From Zeugodacus cucurbitae (taxonomy: Eukaryota > Arthropoda > Insecta > Diptera > Tephritidae), in the NCBI RefSeq assembly GCF_028554725.1, contig NC_071669.1, positions 48,067,501 to 48,131,500 of the forward strand: 64,000 nt of DNA. The letters run 5' to 3'. Under the pieces are notes generated by a model. That model ran no database searches. It was not told the DNA's origin and was given only the letters and a program-made list of their open reading frames with translations. Shown piece after piece: positions 1-11,470 of the stretch. A program made the translations under genes and the position numbers. Numbering within the stretch: position 1 is the stretch's first letter; each line of letters starts with the position of its first letter.

Positions 1-106
1 TGTTTAGAGGACTATAAATCTTGCGCAAAATTTTCCTCTCGAAAACCCCAAGAGTCGTCTCATCGGATGTTGTCATCGTCCACGCTTCAGCGCCATACAA
101 CCCACA
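1..106 (-). mobile_element. RTE-clade LINE fragment, cut by window edge
   Basis: On the minus strand this matches the C-terminal part of the RTE reverse-transcriptase ORF seen intact at 49137-50927 (the segment around RKIYGPLNIGN and AEAWTMTTSDE). Similarity stops near 106, after the CGCCATAC that precedes the CATCAGGACGGG seen in the other copies. The rest of the element lies left of the window or is lost. Confidence 0.8.
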
Positions 107-524
107 CATATATTAAGTAAATCTAGATCTTCACCACAAGAAATGAAATATTCAAGGAATATTTTCCACTTAGTTAAACATCCACTGTCTTACGTTTTGT
201 CAAATTCGGTGGTGCTGACGTGGATACTACGGGAATTATACGTCGACAATTGAAACACTGATCCTTTGATATGTTTGAAAATACGCTCATATATAGATAA
301 AGTGCTTTGAGCTTTTCACATCTGTTGAGGTGCCGAATTTTGCTTCCAGACAATCTTCTTAGAGAGGTCTTTGAAAATGGTATCCTCCGATACAAACAAT
401 AAATGTTATAGACCAACATCTATTGTTCCTTAAAAGGCTTCGATTGAAAAAAATTGAAAAAAAAAATGCTTGCTAAAATATTTACTCTCTGGATCACATT
501 TGAATTATGAACAAAATATATAAA
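107..524. other. Unassigned AT-rich DNA
   Basis: No recognisable gene or repeat. An 81-codon open frame on the minus strand (174-419) has no domain or low-complexity signature that I recognise, and I treat it as chance. Confidence 0.5.
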
Positions 525-2135
525 GACTACTAGCAGACCCCGCCACACGTTTTTGTGGCAAGGTATACATTCAATTAAGTTGGTCCAATCTTGGCTTCGG
601 CGACGATATTGATTACTCGAGGTTGATTTATGTTACGCAGCAGGATGACAACTCACACTACTTTTAATTGCAAAGTGAGTGGTGATAGTACCGGCAATTT
701 TAAATAGTTTGGGATAATTGACTACGTCATCCTGGTTTGTAGCGGTGTCAACTCTCCTGGACCGAAGTTCTAAATTGTCGCATTAAGATCATCGATATCT
801 TTGTTTTTTTACCACCAATATAATCATTCAATCAGTCATTTATGGTTATCATATTGAGGTTTCATGTCAGGAAAACTTCTCTTTCGAGTCCATGAAGTGA
901 CAGAAATCTGTTGGAAATGTTATTAGTCCGTCGAGGTGTCAACTGCGACCCTACCATTTCCAACTGCTTCTACAATCGCAATTTGGTATTGTTGCAAAAA
1001 CACTCATATGTTAGTTGTTAATTGGCGATTCTTTATGTGTCACTACAATTTAAATGATTTTAGGCATGAGATTAGTCCGTCAGTAACAGTTGATACAGTA
1101 ATAATTGGAAGCGTCTAGGGTAAATCACATGCTAACAGAATCCTGGCTCCACCAAAAACGTTCATCGAAAATCAAGATCTTTTAAAGTCCTGTGCAGTAC
1201 CTCCAGCGACTTCTTGAATATTTGGAAAATCTTCGTTATAGCGCTATTTTTGACGATTTCGCCGACTGATGTTTCGTTCATTTGTAATTTAGGAGTAATT
1301 TCAAGGCCGAATGTTCCGTTTGTTTGCCTACTAACAGGTGCCAAGATGCCCCTATTTCCGAAAATGAGTGAAATTGGTTCTGGAATTACATTAGCCCTCA
1401 TATAATATATATGATGATTATCTATTGGACTTTATGTCGAATATATAGGTCAAATTGTGTGTTATCTTAATAAAATTACATTAATAAATTGCGAGAGTAT
1501 AAAATATTCGGTTGGACCCAAACTTAGCCTTTCCTTATTTGTTACAAATTGTTTTGGGCTATCGACACAACCTTATACAATTGAACAGTAACAAAAATAT
1601 TTTAACAAAGCAACAATGACAACCTTAAAAATATAATTTTTTTGTTTTCTCTTTTTATATTTTTCTTGTCAACTCGAATAAAATTCTCTTATTACAATCT
1701 TCTCGCAATTTTTCCATATTTACTCACTCTCAAATCTTTTCCTTGCCTGCCACGAATTCTTCAAGACTAAAATTAGCCAGATCGGTTTGGTCGTTCTCGA
1801 CTTTTTGCGAGACAAACGAACAGCAATTAATTTCTGTATATATTATATTTATGTAACTGTAAATTAGAATTAAATCAAAATGTCGTTCAGCCGTTTAGAC
1901 GTGAAAGAGCAAAAGTCCCAGCAAAAACCATAAAAAAAATCACTAACTCTATTTAGTTATCTGCCTACTGCCTACCCCCTAAGAACGATGGCGTGATTAT
2001 TTATAGCCTAAGACCATTTCTAGGTTATCATCTATCACCATACTAAATTTCATCAAAATACGTTCAGCCGTTTAGGCGTGAAAGAGTAACAGACAGACAG
2101 AGTTACTTTCGCATTTATAATATTAATATGGATAA
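525..2135 (+). repeat. Old dispersed insect repeat with GTTCAGCCGTTTA direct repeats
   Basis: The left edge reads ACTAGCAGACCCCGCCACAC. The right edge reads TTTATAATATTAATATGGAT after a GACAGACAGA run. Both resemble the ends of a widespread non-coding insect repeat (ends like CTAGCTGACCC and TTTATAATATTAGTA). Inside, a 26-bp word CGTTCAGCCGTTTAG.CGTGAAAGAG occurs twice in direct orientation (1884-1909 and 2061-2086), each after an AAATCAAAAT/CATCAAAAT lead. No ORF of its own. The superfamily is not determined, and the middle may contain unrelated insertions, including the stub at 1426-1546. Confidence 0.4.
1426..1546 (+). repeat. 3' stub of the dispersed TACTCTCGCAA dipteran repeat
   Basis: It matches the right end of the longer copies at 37561-38876 and 54448-55402: ATTAATAAATTGCGAGAGTA, then TAAAATATTCGGTTGGACCC and AACTTAGCCTTTCCTTATTT. 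Only the last roughly 120 bp are present. Non-coding. Confidence 0.7.
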
Positions 2136-3900
2136 CTTGAATTATATCAGTAAGTTTTGTATGTGAGTGGAGATAATTTGAGAATGTAAAGGGATATTAT
2201 TTTTGAACTGAAATGGAAAAAGGTTAGAATATATTTTCGTGAAACTATTTTAATTTTCTACCCACACATAATATGTTAACAAAACCGCGCTTGTACCAAT
2301 CAAAGCCTGACATGACAACTTTAGTCTTTGCAACGCGGTCACCAAATGTTTTGATGCTTGCAACATTATCGACATCATGTTTTACAAAATGCCAATACTA
2401 GTATGGAAGATGCATTGGCAGTTGATATGCAAAAGCACGGACACGGTGCAAATATATATTTGCTGGGAAGAAGAAAAAAAAATAAAGTTTAAAAAAAAAT
2501 TGAAACAAAATGTTTTTTAAAAAGAAGAATTGAATTTTAATATAATTTATAATTTTATTAAAGAGAAGTTTACATCATTTACAAATTGAGAATTTTTGAT
2601 GTTCATAAACTTTTGTGAACAACTTCTACCAAGTTTATGAAAAAAGCTCCAAAAGCTTTGTTCCGAAGTCCCAAATTTTTATTATCTCTCAGGAAGTCTT
2701 CTTCTTGAGATTAGAATATAAAATCATTTTGTAGACAAATATAACTCGATATTCAGGTGGATTTCTGGCTTGGTTAGGTCAGATTCATTATATATATATA
2801 TTTCAAAACCTCCTAGGTGGAACACAGCGTCTCGAAGGTGGAATGCCTTAATATTTCATTATAAAGCATTAATATTCTGTTTAGTTTTCTCACTTTGTAA
2901 ACTCTACAGCATTTCATCGATAGCAAAACCAAAGCAGCACCCGGAGGAACAATTCGAAGTGGTGCGTGGGTCTGCAGCAAAGCACTCATTTCTCACATAG
3001 TAAATGTGCTTACGCTCGTACGTAGTATGCAGGCTACAGTTTTATCGTCCATTGAGTACTTGCAACACCCACATACGCTGCGGCGATGCCCGCACGTTGC
3101 AGACAAGTGCTATTGTCTCACGATGTGAAGGCGAAATCTGGAGTAACGTTGTACAACAATTCTGCATGTTTGCCAATTGCAATCATTGATTGCAACAACG
3201 GAGTAGAGTAGTAGTAGTAGAAAATAGTCAAAAACAAAAGTACGCAAAAGAACACAAACAGTTGCAGCATTTTGTTGCATGTTGCAATCAACTTTGCTGC
3301 AAAAACAGCAACAGGCATAGCGGTCAGCGGCGGTGCAATAAAATCGGCAGCAACATGAGTGGCGTTGGTGTTTACTGCCAGCAAATTGTTGTAAAATGCA
3401 TCTGCCACAACAACAAACTTGCAGCAGCCACTTAACAAACGCCAATGTTTCAATCAAATTGTATCTCAGAGCCATGTAGATAGTTGCGTACATGTGTGCC
3501 ATGTTGCATGCACTGAGCCGTTGACTGAGCACTTTGCAATCGGCGGAAATGCATTCATAAACAAATTCCCAACTTTCAAATTTACGAGTGAAAGTGGAAC
3601 GGAAGGCGTTAGTGCTGCGCGCGGCAGCCTGCCGCATTTTGTACGCCGAAGAATTTCGCATTAGCGCAAAGGCAATAAAACTCGACCAGCACAGTAGCGG
3701 CCACTGAGTGCTGCCGTAAATTGGTAATATAAATGCTTTGCCTGAGAGCGTAGAGATAGATGCAGCTTGTGTTGTTGTGCGTGGGTCTTTGCATAGATTA
3801 CCTACAACTGATGGAACTACATAATTGCAATTATTAGATGTTAATTGGTGTTAGTTGATCTTTTCACTAATGGCTTATCATGTGCTACTTTGTTTTATTA
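2136..3900. other. Unique intergenic DNA with a CAA/TGC-rich island
   Basis: 2136-2990 is AT-rich with nothing recognised. 3000-3800 is richer in GC and in TTGCAA, CAACA and GCGGC words. It contains a perfect 9+1+9 palindrome TTGCAATCA-T-TGATTGCAA at 3177-3195. Open frames on both strands here (up to 183 codons, 3110-3661 minus) consist of Cys/Gln/Ala runs from translated CAA/TGC repeats and look non-coding. The island may be regulatory; this is inference. Confidence 0.4.
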
Positions 3901-3930
3901 CTTTTCGGCGCTGGCAGCTGTGACCTATAG

Positions 3931-4003
3931 TATAAAGGCCGCTGGCTGTAGTGTATAAGAGCAGAGGATTGAACTCGTACGGTCGATGCTGTAAACGCCA
4001 TTT
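3931..4003 (+). promoter_or_regulatory. Possible TATA promoter (weak)
   Basis: TATAAAG at 3931-3937 is followed by GC-rich sequence. A second TATAAG lies at 3954. A GGTCG word (DPE-like) is at 3981-3985 and a TTG|GTGAGC donor-like sequence is near 4003. No clear TCAGT initiator lies at the expected distance, and downstream DNA turns into an LINE fragment, so a real transcript is uncertain. Confidence 0.2.
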
Positions 4004-4265
4004 TGGTGAGCCATTCTGAGTGATATAGAATTTCATTAATTTCTTCAAAATTTTATTATTATTTTCGATCCTATTGAACTAGAGAATTAGCCTTTATATT
4101 AAGGTTAAGACCTATTCCACTACTCACGTCTCTGTTCGCTCTCTGTCAGCGCTCCTCTCTTTTAAAAACAAGGTTATCTTTTTGACACAAATACAGGAGA
4201 GGGTGTGGATACTTGAATAATATGATCTCATCACTCATTAATCTGGCTTTTATTATACCAATAGA

Positions 4266-4590
4266 ATGCTCTCCACCTCCCTCCAACGGAATGAAGGCCT
4301 TCTCTTTCCTCGGCTTCATCCGGCGGGTACTGCATGGAACACTTTAAGAGCTGGAGTGTTTTCGTCCATTCGGACAACATGTCCTAGCCAGCGTAGCCGC
4401 TGTCTTTTTATTCGCTGAACTATGTCAATGTCGTCGTATAACTCGCACAGCTCATCGTTCCATCGTCTGCGGTATTTGCCGTTGCCAATGTTTAAGGGAC
4501 CGTAAATCTTCCGCAAAACATTTCTCTCGAAAACTCCTAGTGCCGTCTCATCGGATGTCCGCGCTTCTGCACCGTAAATCAGGACGGGTT
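4266..4590 (-). mobile_element. RTE-clade LINE fragment (C-terminal ORF segment)
   Basis: The minus-strand translation gives the conserved C-terminal RTE segment: RKIYGPLNIGNGKYRRRWND, then DDIDIVQRIKRQRLRWLGHV and ENTPALKVFHAVPAG. This corresponds to the region before the stop in the long copy at 49.1 kb. The true 3' end and the catalytic RT domain are missing, so the piece is truncated at both ends. A transposon relic with no host function. Confidence 0.85.
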
Positions 4591-5204
4591 ATAGTGTTTC
4601 TTTAAAACCCTTCTCTCCATCTCTCTCCTATATCTCTCTCAGCCTTACTATTTTATGACTAGCAAATATTTAGACACTGGATAATTTGCCTTTAAAGTTT
4701 AGCGAAAAAAGCATCAATGACCTCACAAGGCTTTATTTCTTTGATGCCATAAATTACTTACATATATTTCGTCCCTTAACAAACTTGCAATAGAAATATT
4801 ACATTACCTTCAATGAGTAAGGAGTGAGGGTTTAACACCAATCTTAGAAATTTATTTTGCGATGTAGAGATAAACCGAAAGATTTAGGTAACCGGAATAA
4901 AAGGTTTATCCAACTAAGGCCTACCAACTCGGAAGATCATTATAGGTTGGATTAAATACAGTTACTTTTACATTTGGCGCCTTTCGACCTTTGTTTAAAA
5001 ATCAAAGAAATCTCTTCTAACTTCATTAATATCTCATATTTCACATAACTACTATCGGTGTAAGGAAATAGAAATTTTATATTAAATTCGTATAAGCAGT
5101 AGCTCTCGTTGATCCCTTAAGCCGTGGAATGTATCAAATCGAACACTACAACTGGTATAAATAATTTATCAGCATCAAAATGTCACTACAACCAGGTGTC
5201 GGTT
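4591..5204. other. Unassigned AT-rich DNA
   Basis: Between two LINE fragments. No gene, inverted repeat or tandem array recognised. Confidence 0.5.
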
Positions 5205-5765
5205 TTAATCTCGTCCATAATCGTCGTCTCTGCATTGCTCACGACGACGTCTGTTGAGGATTTCAAACATTGCCAGTTCTACATCTACTTGATCATTCCA
5301 CCTCAGTTTCAGTCGTCCTTTTCTTCGTCGGCCTCCAGAGAATACCGTATCGTATGGATTATTTTCTTTCATTCGTGCGATATGCACAAGTCCGAGCAGC
5401 CGCTTTATTTTTATGCGCCACACTATGTCTATATCGCCGAAGAGCTCATACAGCTCGTCATTCCAACGAATTCGGTACTCACCTACGCGTAGCGGTCTTT
5501 GGCGGACTGTTGTCTCGAACGCTCCCAAGGAATGCTCATCCTTGTTGGTCATCGTCCATGCTTCTGCACCATTCATCTGGACGTGGATGATGAGTGACTT
5601 ATAGAACGTTATTTTGGTTTTGCGAGAGGTGGCTCTGCTTTTCAATTGCCTTCTGAGATCTTGATAGCAATAGTGATGCTCCGATTGATTTCGTGGCTGA
5701 CGTCGTTTTTGGTGTTTCTGCTAGACCCTAGGTATATAGACGAAGTCTTTTACTACCACGAAGTT
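5205..5765 (-). mobile_element. Divergent RTE-like LINE fragment
   Basis: The minus-strand ORF of 146 codons (5205-5645) aligns by eye with the RTE C-terminal region: KITFYKSLIIHVQMNGAEAW, RIRWNDELYELFGDIDIVWR and GRLKLRWNDQVDVELAMFEI. Residues differ much more from the other copies than those differ from each other (for example QRPLRVGEYR where they have NIGNGEYRRR), so this looks like an older or separate RTE lineage. Weak similarity continues to about 5765. No catalytic YADD segment is present. Confidence 0.75.
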
Positions 5766-8700
5766 TAGAGAACATAATTAAATAGGGAGAGAATAGTAAG
5801 CGAAGGTATTCAGATATTCTTTTCTATTGCATTAAACTAGATAACTTGATTGCTTTTTTCCAATGTAAACTTTCTTCTTTGTTAGATAAACCAACAGAGC
5901 ACAAGCAAGTAGTGAAGTGACGAATCAAAGGAGGCTGACATAGTAAAATATTATCATATTTTAGTGGAATATTTTTTGAGACAAGAAACAATCAACAACA
6001 CTCAACTGTCATGGAATATTTTTCAGTAGTTCTTTGGACAACTACAATATGTGCTCTAATAGGTCAATTGAATCGATGTTTTTATAGTCAATTCACCAAC
6101 CAGATGACTACCAGAGTGAAAAGAAAACAATACCGAATGAAACCTGCTTGAGTGTTGCATATTAATTAAAGCTGTAAATTAAGTCATAAAAATAGAGTTG
6201 TATAGCAACGAAAAACTGCCAGATTATAGTTGACTAACACTCAGAAGCGTAAAATCGGAATAAATCACAAAAAGTCGACGAAGAATGACGAAAGCACGCT
6301 TAGACGAACCAATGGGTGTTCGTCTGCTATTGGAACGTCTGCAAGCGTCTTCTAGAAGTGGCTTCCATTTCGCTGCTCACTTGCTTTGCGGGAGGGAAAG
6401 CGGTGAAGGGGAAGAAATACATGTGTCTTTATTGGTGTTCGGGTGTGCGCTGCTGCGTTCATCACTGCGTGTAGCATTTTTACGATGCTCATCATCGTCC
6501 GCTTTTATGCCTCGAAAACAACTTTTTTAATGTGCAGTTATTAAATCGAACGTTATCACGTCGTATTGGCGATACTTCAAGCATTTTGTGTTGCTGCTGA
6601 ATTTTCATTATTAGTTTCACATATATTGTATATATATATGTAGACACCTGATACTTCCCGCATTGCATTGCAGTGATTATCTTCTATGCAAGTATCTCTA
6701 TATATCTCTTATACATATATGTAGGTACAAGTAGTATAGCTGCTTGTACTGCATTATCATAATTCGATTTGCTTTCATTGCCGTTGTATAATCATAAAAC
6801 TGGGTCAGCAATTAAAACAGCAGGATTTGTTTATCGCCTATTTATGTATTCAAATCTACAGGAGCTCATGACTCCGAACGCCTTTCATAAGCCCATTGAT
6901 TACATACTTAAATACTACACAAATTAGATTGTATTGTTATGCTTTGAAATGCACACTAAATTAATAAATACTAAAATGCTGAGGCACCAAGCATTAAAAT
7001 TGTTAAAACAGTTAAACAAATTAATGAATAGAAAATGAATGGCTGATAATAAGTTGGTGTTCCATATATATGTAGTTTATATCGGTATGTAAACATTGAA
7101 TATCTTGGAAAACAAAAGAACTCAACCGCCATGTTTCATTGGATTACTTTCATTTAATTTACTTGGGTAAATATTAGTATTTCATTTTTTTTACTTTTTT
7201 AACAACAAATTGAAGTATTTTTGCTGAGTTTTTCAATACTTTTTCCGACATTTTTGTTTATATAGGGATCATTTCGCAAGAATATTTGCTTTCAACACGT
7301 CAACTATGCAAGTGTTTCTACCGAATGATATAATTTTCAAACATGAAATCACGGATAGACATATCTGAAGATTTAGTTGGCTACGCTTTGGCATCAGAAC
7401 TTATCTGATCGTACGTTGGTACTGATATAATACGAATTATATGGCAAATTTTTAATTCCTGTAATGTAATGTTCTCCAGAGTTACAAAAGAATTTATATT
7501 TTTCTCGATTATTCGAAAAACTTTCATTTTGGGTATTCGAATATTGGATTTTTTGCTTTATCCGGATAATTTTTGAACTCGATCATTTGAATTTTATTGT
7601 TTTGTTCTCTGAAATACAATAATGTGCCAGGGAACTATGTCTCAAGGAAATTTTAATACTGCTAGCCTTTTCGGAAATCGTACAAAAATACGAACCCATG
7701 TCACACTTAATGGGAAACTTCGTTTTCGACCTTCTAAACTTTTGTCGACAACATGACTACTACTGCTATCGGTACGAACTATATAAATATGTAAGAAAGT
7801 TGCCGACTTTTAAGGAACATGAAGAATATATACATATAAAATAAAAAATAAAAAATAATAAAATAATCTTATTTATATTCAATATATTCAAATTATTTTT
7901 TTTTCGGAAGGGAGACTGTCTGCTCGTTTGGATTAGTTTAATGTCGATGAGTGAGATCGAGATCGATATATGTTATATAAGTGTTCTTCTGCCGATAGTC
8001 AACATCAACTCAAGGGTTCCACACCGGCTAGCTCGAGTATAAGATGCTGCTATGAAGATAAAGATTGATAAACTGTTCTGAGTACTCCTTTCTCCAGAGA
8101 GATTACTGGCCTTTAACTCCCGTACAAATCTATTGAACGAGTGTAAGGGCCAAATACATTACATTAAGCTATTTCCGAATTAAATTTGATTCAGTTCCTG
8201 ACTATAATGGAGTCGCTGCAACCCGTAAAGATGATGATATTACAAGAAAAAAGACTATCGCTGCAATATATACATATATACTAACTAGAAACGAGTCAAC
8301 GGAATCATCTTTCAATCTTATATTACTAAGACTAGAAAGAAGGATTACACAAGTGGACCTCGTGAGAGGTTGTCATCTCAAATTTGTCATCACCACATTT
8401 GTTATCTGCGAGATTCTTCCGGCTCAGATTGGTATACAAGAGGTACTACCTGGTCTCAACAAACATTTTTCTTTTTTATTTAATTTTTTTTTTCAATATA
8501 ACTTTATTTATTGAATCTGCTCTTTGATGCCTAACAATAAGTTATAAAATCTTAAATATTATTAAAACTAGACAAGCTCAATGAAATATCAATCGTCAAA
8601 GCTGTTTTGAGAAAACCGATTTTTGGCTGTCAAAATTTTGCGCGGCTGAGATTGGAACAACTTTTTTAGTCAGTTCTTCGATGAATTGAAGAAGTTGACT

Positions 8701-9039
8701 GGAATCAATATTGACCTCAACAAATTTGGGATTGGCTCAAAGTACTACGTCAATACAAGAGAAACTCTTGATCTATATCTGGAACTTTTGGCAAGACTAA
8801 AGAGCGATGTTTCTATCGGCCAGTTGGTATTCTAAGTAAAGCCCGTCGTCAGATCACCATATTTTTATTTTTATTTTTTGCTTACCAAGAATACAAGAGC
8901 CATAGGGGCGATTCACTACAATAAATTGTTTTCTATAATTGCAATATTGCAATTTTGTCTTATCCTTATCCGGAAAGATTTGTATAAAAATATTGAAAGT
9001 TTTGACTTTAAGCGCTTATTGGAATGAGAAGATATGGAT
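5766..9039. other. Long AT-rich intergenic stretch
   Basis: No gene recognised. Contents seen: a more GC-rich patch at 6240-6540 with an 81-codon open frame of no recognisable family, short TA/ATAC simple repeats (6620-6725, 8260-8280), and poly(A/T) runs near 7830-7900 and 8470-8490. Codon-like stretches at 8640-8840 are too broken to call. Confidence 0.5.
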
Positions 9040-9209
9040 ATTATTATAAATGTATGTATGTGATTGGCGTTGCAACCGTTTAGCCGGTTATAGCCGAATC
9101 GACGATAGTGCGCCACCTCTCTCTCTCTTTCGCAGTTCGGCGCCAGTTGGAGATCCCAAGTGTAACCAGGTCGCTCTCCACCTGGTCCCTCCAACGGATT
9201 ATTATAAAT
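9040..9209 (-). mobile_element. 146-bp RTE 3' stub with 12-bp target-site duplication
   Basis: The minus strand carries only the last part of an RTE ORF (codons around GGERPGYTWDLQLA and RRFGYNRLNGC), then ACGCCAATCACATACATACA, a 3' end with a short (ACAT)n tail. The 12-bp sequence ATTATTATAAAT flanks it exactly at 9040-9051 and 9198-9209, so the inserted unit is 9052-9197. It is a strongly 5'-truncated, dead-on-arrival insertion made by target-primed reverse transcription. Its end (CGGTTGCAACGCC) differs from the CGGTGTCTACGCC of the main family, so it is a sister subfamily. Confidence 0.88.
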
Positions 9210-9717
9210 ACATAAATATATAATGAGTAGCATCGAACGATATCGCCATCTTTTTTTATTAGTAACAGACCTTTTTATAATATAACCTTAAAATTCGTGA
9301 CAAAAGATTTGTTCGCCTTTCACGAAGAACATTTGCTCGGTGGTCTAGATTTCCATATTCAACACCACCACATTTTCTAAATAGGCTACACTTGCAACTT
9401 GTGGCACCTAAAACTACGCCGTCACTCTTCTTCTAAGCTAGTCACAAGCTGAAGCATCGCATAAAGCATATTCCAAAAAATACTACTTACTGACCCCAAC
9501 GCACTTGAGTTCCTCGTAAATAATGCAATCTACGCTCTTTTGACCCAACTACCGCTGACAAGTTGATGCTGCAACTGCGTGGCAATGCGCCCGCACTGAG
9601 GCCGCAGACTCGGCATGGCTTTTACCACTTTCGACCGCGGCTGGCACACTTAAAGTCGAAGACACAAATCCAAGAATTGATCGCACATAAGCACTTTTAA
9701 TGTGAATTAATTATATT
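9210..9717. other. Unassigned intergenic DNA
   Basis: AT-rich up to about 9530, then GC-richer unique sequence leading into the candidate gene on the minus strand. Nothing specific recognised. Confidence 0.4.
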
Positions 9718-9723
9718 TTTATT
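9718..9723 (-). terminator. AATAAA poly(A) signal candidate
   Basis: AATAAA on the minus strand, about 66 nt downstream of the stop codon of the candidate small gene. It supports that model only weakly, because the motif is common in AT-rich DNA. Confidence 0.25.
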
Positions 9724-9788
9724 TGCGTGTAACTATGAAGCCGCGCAGCATAGAGCCACAGACCCATGTACATAGAACACTCTTAAAT

Positions 9789-10435
9789 TTATGTTTCTAT
9801 AAATCTCTCAGAAGCGGGGTAAGGAGAGAGAGGCTGCGGCACACTTGTACTGCTAGAGTTGTTGGCGGCGGTGTTGGTGGCACTGCGGCTTTGTTGTTGT
9901 TTTTCGCTGTATGACATACGCTGCGCATGCGTTGGTGGTGGCTCACCGCTAGCCTTAGCCTGGGAAACAACGAACCTCTTCAAAACGCTGAGCGCGGCTT
10001 AGATGTACCACTGCTGGCACTTTTTTCCCTCGATTTCCGCAGAAAAGATTCATCTCTATGCCGGAATAATAAAACAACTAGAAAGCAGGCTATATGATGT
10101 ATGGCAACAAGCAAAACAACAGTGGAGGTAACAAATTTAAAACAAGAAAACAAAAACAAAAGCCACCACAGAAAAAAACGATTAAAGCGTTCGTAGCGGG
10201 CGTAAGAGTGGCACGTCGTGAAGACATCAACACCGGCGATTACACTCTTTCTCTTGCGCCGCGGTGATTTCGTAGAAGTGTGTGGCAAGTACGGCGCGGT
10301 AGGTAGCAATGCGCGGGCGCACACACACAACAACAACAAAAAACACACACACTCATGTGAGAGTGGTGACTGTCATGACATGCACGCACTTACACAGCTG
10401 ATGATGAGCCGCGCCGCCGCCGCCGCCGCCGCCAT
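9789..10435 (-). CDS. Candidate two-exon small protein (70 aa), low confidence
   Basis: A hypothetical model. On the minus strand an ATG at 10435-10433 opens 14 codons (M, seven Ala, RLIISC) ending at a GTAAGT donor (10393-10388). The next good acceptor, TTCGTTGTTTCCCAG at 9974-9960, opens 56 codons in the matching phase 0 (Pro/Ser/Thr/Gln/Asn-rich, with QRMSYSEKQQQS and VPQPLSPYPASERF), ending at 9789. The intron would be 434 nt. AATAAA follows at 9723-9718, about 66 nt past the stop. No signal peptide, domain or known family. Another ATG at 10445 (MQVYGG..., another phase, with an in-frame TAA just upstream) would meet a stop if spliced to this acceptor, so it would need a different second exon. 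The low-complexity content means chance remains a serious alternative; the block could also be the 5' exon of a larger gene off the window. Confidence 0.25.
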
Positions 10436-10445
10436 AAACTTGCAT

Positions 10446-11470
10446 TTATGATGACTTTTAGGTCAGTTAGTCGTTTGTTGTTGGTGTTGTTTTCAGGTTC
10501 GTCGCTTGAGTCTTTTGTTTCTTGTACTTCCCATTTCAACAGCTTCCTTTTATTGTTTTCCATATTTTCTCTTTTTCGATTATTCGCTCGCTGTTGTTGT
10601 TGTTCTTTTTGCGTGTGTTAGCCTCCACTTGTCGCTAACATTGTTGTGCGTTTGTGCTTGTTGTTGTTGTTGCTTTCTACACACTTAATTTTATCAGCGC
10701 ACACAAAACACTTAACGTCTGCCGTGCGTCTGGCCAGTTGTCTGCCGAGGCAGCCCGCTCGTTCTTGTTTCGTCGTTCACACAAGTGCCGGTAGCCCTCG
10801 ACAGTCCTCGGCAGCCGCATATCTGCTCCATTGATTTGATTCCTAGCTTTGTGTTGTTGTTGTTGCTGAAGATGTTCACTTTATTGCTGATGATTTTGAA
10901 TATATGTTGCATATGTTTGTTGTTGTAAGTCGCTAATGTCACCGCAGGTTCTTTAGAAACATATTTAGTTTTTATGGAAGAGACTGTGAATCTAACTGGC
11001 TTGCGAGAATATTCAGTAACTCTATGAAGTTGCATTGTTTCTTAGGAGTGCTGAACTCTAAAATAAATAATAAGAATATTTGCTTTGGATATTTGAAACA
11101 TATCGTTAGATGGCTAGATGTGGGCCTGTTGAAAAAGACAGTGGTACACGCAAATTTCCACAGCATGGCCATACTTTCAATTCCTCGTAAAACAGGGATG
11201 TGGTTTCCAAAAACAATAAATTTCATGCTTGGGAGTCGTGTTTATTGATAAACAACAAATTCCTCAATAAATTCTAGTTTACTCCACGATGCTTTGTAAT
11301 TAGATCGAATTCGTCTGACCGAATTTAAAAAACACTATTTTTTGTATCAGCGTCCTTTCTTATCTCTTCTTTTTGGTATGATATGATTTTTGGCTTGATC
11401 CATAGAATGCTTTTAGATTGGTTTTTAATAGGAGCACTGAAAAGATTTCAAATAAAACAAAAACGGTTTG
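10446..11470. other. Unique CAA/TTG-rich block, possible 5' leader and promoter area
   Basis: On the minus strand 10446-10830 reads like an insect 5' UTR: CAACAA runs, few ATGs, and a GC-rich patch at 10720-10815. No TATA or TCAGT initiator at a convincing distance was found. 10970-11260 contains a modest open frame on each strand without recognisable features. 11260-11470 is AT-rich. Confidence 0.3.

Noticed and set aside
3110..3661. 183-codon minus-strand open frame, Cys-rich
   Set aside because: Cys/Gln/Leu runs come from translated TGC/CAA/TTG repeats; the other strand is equally open and no domain or poly(A) signal fits.
10418..10434. (GCC)n as an independent CpG or origin-type element
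   Set aside because: It is a short trinucleotide run, better explained as simple repeat or as an Ala/Gly tract in the candidate exon.
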